Shown here: positions 6,711 to 9,063 of the stretch, piece after piece
How the letters are laid out: every line of letters begins with the position of its first letter
Numbering within the stretch: position 1 is the stretch's first letter
Source of the DNA: Balneolaceae bacterium
GTDB taxonomy: Bacteria > Bacteroidota > Rhodothermia > Balneolales > Balneolaceae
Direction: 5' to 3'
Length of the DNA: 9,063 nt
Assembly (NCBI GenBank): GCA_003555185.1
Contig: PWFZ01000280.1
Coordinates: forward strand, 1-9,063
The notes under the pieces: generated by a model
Databases searched by the model: none
Told to the model about the DNA's origin: nothing
What the model saw: the letters and a program-made list of their open reading frames with translations, nothing else
Made by a program: the position numbers and the translations under genes

Positions 6711-7178
6711 TTAATTAACTCTTAATACGCCTACCATTCCACCTTGATAGTGTCCCGGAAACGTGCAAACGTACTCATAATCACCGGGTGTTTCGGGTAC
6801 GGTAAATTCAATGGTTGATGTTTCTCCGCCGCCAATCATGGCTGTGTGTGCAACTACTCTGTCTTCGAAATCTGGCGCGATATATTCATTATCTCTTGCA
6901 CGAATCGATGCCATTACGAATTCTTCCATATCAACCCCTAAATCAATTATGGCTATATTATGTGCCATTGCTTGTTTAGGCATATTACTTTCGGTTGTCA
7001 AGACTATACGAATGGTTTCGCCTGCTTCGGCTTCTATCAAAGTCACATCAAACTTCATGTTGTCGGTTCCAACTACATTGATGGTCCGAACATCCTCGTC
7101 ATTCATTGTAGTTGCAAAGGCCGAAAAGGCAAATGAAAGGGCTACAAATGTTGCGAGTACTATTTTTACTGTTTTCAT
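6711..7178 (-). CDS. Azurin/auracyanin-like exported blue copper protein
   Basis: Periplasmic type 1 copper electron carrier. The signal peptide runs from Met5 (MKTVKIVLATFVALSFAFSA, cleavage near FATT). The mature cupredoxin domain has all four ligands. Counted from the alternative ATG at 7190 they are His77 (AMAHNI), Cys142, His147 and Met152, in CTFPGHYQGGM. The C-x4-H-x4-M loop and the 65-residue His-to-Cys distance match what I recall for Chloroflexus auracyanin B (His57, Cys122, His127, Met132) better than azurin (C-x4-H-x3-M) or plastocyanin (C-x2-H). I chose ATG 7178 over 7190 because it gives a normal MKTVK signal-peptide n-region; the difference is four residues. It is the last gene of the operon, 38 nt after the preceding cupredoxin from this start (26 nt from 7190), and a hairpin follows. 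It likely passes electrons to a copper or heme reductase or oxidase whose gene is not in the window. Confidence 0.92.
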   Translation of the reverse strand: MKTVKIVLATFVALSFAFSAFATTMNDEDVRTINVVGTDNMKFDVTLIEAEAGETIRIVLTTESNMPKQAMAHNIAIIDLGVDMEEFVMASIRARDNEYIAPDFEDRVVAHTAMIGGGETSTIEFTVPETPGDYEYVCTFPGHYQGGMVGVLRVN

Positions 7179-7216
7179 GGTAATGTCCATTAAGGTTATT
7201 AATAATAATTCAGCAT

Positions 7217-7657
7217 CTATTGATTGATGCGTTTTTGTTGTGTTACACTTTTCGTTGATGAAGCATTATGCTGCTCCTGTCTTGCAATAATTTTTCCTTT
7301 ATGCCCCATGCGCTCATGAGGTAGACAGAAGTAGTTGTATTCCCCATCAATTTTCACGGTTAAATACCATGCATCTCCTACTACCAGCATCCCGGAATCA
7401 AAAGATTCTGCATCTGCAGGAATTCCCAGTTCTCTGCGATTATCCGGGTGATATGCCGTTACCGTATGCATTCCCTGTTTTACCATAAATTTAATTACGC
7501 TTCCGGTATTTACTTCTACAGTAGCAGGCTGAAACCTGGAATCGTCATGCGTTCCCAAAACATATACTTTTACTGTGTCTGGCTCTTGCGCACTAAACCC
7601 CAGTGCCGATGAAGCAAGTATCAGAATGAAGACGATATGCGCAATTAAATTTTTCAT
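7217..7657 (-). CDS. Exported cupredoxin, amicyanin/pseudoazurin-like, with an ambiguous axial ligand
   Basis: 146 residues: a signal peptide (1-23, ending GFSA before QEPD), one plastocyanin-like domain (about 28-126) and a polar Gln/Ser/Lys-rich tail (127-146). Copper ligands are His64 (KQGMHTVTAY), Cys111 and His114 in YFCLPHERMGHKG. The C-x2-H spacing is of the plastocyanin, pseudoazurin and amicyanin kind. Pseudoazurin and halocyanin-like proteins have Met five residues after the second His (pattern PHExxGM); here that position is His119. A Met (117) sits three residues after the His, as in amicyanin (C-x2-H-x2-M). The site may therefore be amicyanin-like, or a variant with His nearby. 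The gene overlaps the SCO gene by 4 nt (ATGA), indicating translational coupling. It may be an electron carrier or a copper shuttle to the SCO partner. Confidence 0.9.
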   Translation of the reverse strand: MKNLIAHIVFILILASSALGFSAQEPDTVKVYVLGTHDDSRFQPATVEVNTGSVIKFMVKQGMHTVTAYHPDNRRELGIPADAESFDSGMLVVGDAWYLTVKIDGEYNYFCLPHERMGHKGKIIARQEQHNASSTKSVTQQKRINQ

Positions 7658-8262
7658 TGAATATTTTCTATGATCAACTGTTCAATTTTTTGGGCTGATG
7701 AGTTCAGGTTACCGCTGAGTCCTTCAATCCGCTCGGTGATACGACCGTGGTTGTCGAGTACCGTAATTAAGTTTGTGTGCTCAAAATGTCCGTCACTTCT
7801 TTCGCGATATTGTACCCCCAGCAACATTGCCAGTTCTCTGATTGAGGAGTGCTTTGCAGTTACAAAGTGCCAGTTGGGCAGGTCAAGCTGCTCATAAGTG
7901 GCATAACTTTTGAGCGCTTCAGGAGTATCGTTTTTATAGTCAAAACTGACGGCAAGTACTTGTACGTTAGACTGATTATTCTCTGATAATTCTTTGTACA
8001 AATTCCACGTTCTTTGCATTAAAACCGGGCATGACCCGGTGCACTGTCCATAAAACATAACCACAATTACGGGCTGACCTTCAAAATCTAAAAGCTGTAA
8101 ATCAGTTCCATTTTGATTGGTCCAGGTAGCTGTCATTTGATGCAATGATTGTTCATGAGTAACATGAAGTGCATCGAGTGATTTGTCCTGATTTTGTGCA
8201 GACAAAACCATTGGAATAAGAAGTAAGAGTGCAGTTAAGAATGTTTTTTCAAAAAATTTCAT
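7654..8262 (-). CDS. SCO1/SenC-family copper-binding thioredoxin-fold protein
   Basis: 202 residues. An N-terminal hydrophobic segment (about 5-21, ending VLSAQNQ) looks like a cleavable signal peptide, though it could be an anchor. The thioredoxin-like SCO domain carries the copper and redox motif Cys74-x3-Cys78 (GQCTGSCP), the conserved SFDYKNDTP segment (Asp108), and the distal ligand His162 (HFEHTNLITVLD). These are the three Cu ligands expected of SCO proteins, so it should bind copper or act as a thiol reductant for copper sites. The family classically serves cytochrome oxidase CuA assembly. Here there are no oxidase genes in the window, and it lies between a SUMF1-like gene (1-nt overlap, TAATG) and a cupredoxin (4-nt overlap), so another exported cuproenzyme is the likely client. 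Confidence 0.94.
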   Translation of the reverse strand: MKFFEKTFLTALLLLIPMVLSAQNQDKSLDALHVTHEQSLHQMTATWTNQNGTDLQLLDFEGQPVIVVMFYGQCTGSCPVLMQRTWNLYKELSENNQSNVQVLAVSFDYKNDTPEALKSYATYEQLDLPNWHFVTAKHSSIRELAMLLGVQYRERSDGHFEHTNLITVLDNHGRITERIEGLSGNLNSSAQKIEQLIIENIQ

Positions 8263-9063
8263 TACTTCCTCGTGGCTGTTTGAATATTATCGGTTTGATC
8301 ATAAGCGCATCGGAACCCCATCATACCGGTGGTACTTGTTGCGCTGAAGCTCATACGAGTTAGATACCGGATTGACATGGCATAGCTGTATAGCGTGGAA
8401 TCTCCGCCCATTCTTCCGATCGTACCGCAATCAAGAGAGATGTCTGTGCCAATTGGAGGTTTGAAATCATCCACCCATTCCATGACGAGCCCAAAAAGGT
8501 CTTTTACTCCATATCGGTTCTCAATTCCGGTTGATCCGACCGGCTGCACGCGATTGGCATCCACTGCTGAATACCATCCTATCAAATCAGCACTGAATTG
8601 ATCAGCTTTTGCGGGGGAGTTAAAATTCATTGCCTGAGCAGCATATTCCCACTCATTAATGGTTGGGAGCCGTCCTTCAGCCCACCCACAGTATGCATTT
8701 GCTGCAAACCATGAAATTCGGGTGACCGGTATATCCTTCAGAGATTCTTCTCCGTAACTCAAATCACTTTCCCAGTGTCTCAGGTAATCTGACCCGGAAT
8801 AGAGAGCCGGTATGGCTGATTTTCTCCAGGTCGGATTGTCCTTCAGGAATTCTAGAAACTCTTCGTTCGTGACGGCGGTTTGATCCAGGTTGAACGATTC
8901 AACACGATTTGGCTCACCTTCCGCTTCGGGTAAAACCGAATGGAAACTACCTTCAGGGATTGTCACAGAATTTTGCTGATTTTGTCCTTGCAGAAGGTTA
9001 AACCCTCCAAAGAGCAAACTTGCTAAACAAGTGGTTAGGATGATATGAGATAGTTTTTTGGTC
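8262..9063 (-). CDS. SUMF1/FGE-domain (NirV-like) exported protein, 5' end beyond the window
   Basis: Formylglycine-generating-enzyme-fold protein. Family landmarks in order, with residues counted from TTG 9017: IPEGSF (20-25), DQTAVTNEEFLEFL (45-58), PVTRISWFAANAYCGW (97-112), GRLPTINEWEYA (115-126), YGVKDLFGLVMEWVDDF (169-185), and a C-terminal MSIRYLTRMSFSA ... GFRCAYD (214-240). The tail, with DCG, GGD, an Arg-rich segment and GFRCA, resembles NirV-type proteins found beside copper nitrite reductase genes. Its cysteines are 110, 197 and 237. I do not see the Cys-x4-Cys pair that binds Cu(I) in true FGEs, so formylglycine formation is unlikely. TTG 9017 is probably not the start: the frame stays open to the window edge and encodes TKKLSHIILTTCLASLLFGG, a typical signal peptide, so the real start lies past 9063. 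It is the first visible gene of the operon. Confidence 0.9.
   Translation of the reverse strand, partial: TKKLSHIILTTCLASLLFGGFNLLQGQNQQNSVTIPEGSFHSVLPEAEGEPNRVESFNLDQTAVTNEEFLEFLKDNPTWRKSAIPALYSGSDYLRHWESDLSYGEESLKDIPVTRISWFAANAYCGWAEGRLPTINEWEYAAQAMNFNSPAKADQFSADLIGWYSAVDANRVQPVGSTGIENRYGVKDLFGLVMEWVDDFKPPIGTDISLDCGTIGRMGGDSTLYSYAMSIRYLTRMSFSATSTTGMMGFRCAYDQTDNIQTATRK

Noticed and set aside
9015..9060. Lipoprotein signal (LTTC) in the SUMF1-like protein
   Set aside because: Positions -2 and -1 before Cys do not fit a lipobox well and the hydrophobic region continues after the Cys, so an ordinary signal peptide is more likely.
8262..9063. Catalytic formylglycine-generating enzyme for sulfatase activation
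   Set aside because: No Cys-x4-Cys copper-binding pair and no sulfatase in the window; the C-terminal pattern is closer to NirV-like proteins.

Overview
The window looks like chromosomal DNA from a Bacteroidota/Balneolota-type bacterium (Balneolaceae-like is my best guess). The basis is the Bacteroidota-style YidC N-terminus, moderate-to-low GC, weak Shine-Dalgarno signals, and the protein families present. I cannot confirm the genus without a search. There are ten protein-coding genes, one of them cut by the right edge. I see no rRNA, tRNA, CRISPR array, transposase or phage gene.

Left part, + strand (1-4262): yidC, the membrane protein insertase, starts at a TTG and ends in a clear rho-independent terminator. 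Ten bases after the T-run comes a stand-alone PD-(D/E)XK protein with a type I restriction HsdR N-terminal-like domain. It is followed by an M24 metallopeptidase whose five metal ligands are spaced as I recall them in human prolidase.

Middle (4263-4922): a non-coding patch of about 150 bp is built of small palindromes, including an exact 23-bp direct repeat, and resembles a REP/intergenic-mosaic insertion. It sits just before a small membrane protein made of three 42-residue DUF3096-like repeats. That gene's frame continues upstream of the only conventional start (GTG 4509) to an in-frame TAG, with an in-frame ATG before it, so its 5' end is either mis-started or damaged.

Middle right, - strand (4923-6506): a membrane-anchored TPR protein with the RMD1/FAM82 signature, and a flavodoxin-fold FMN-dependent oxidoreductase.

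Right part, - strand (6711-9063): a tightly packed operon of four exported proteins. In transcription order they are a SUMF1/NirV-like protein (5' end outside the window), a SCO/SenC copper-thiol protein, an amicyanin/pseudoazurin-like cupredoxin, and an auracyanin/azurin-like cupredoxin. The first two junctions overlap by 1 and 4 nt, and a hairpin follows the last gene. The set looks like the accessory end of a copper-dependent respiratory locus. By family knowledge, a copper nitrite reductase (nirK) or another cuproenzyme just beyond position 9063 is the likely partner. That is inference, because the partner is not in the window.
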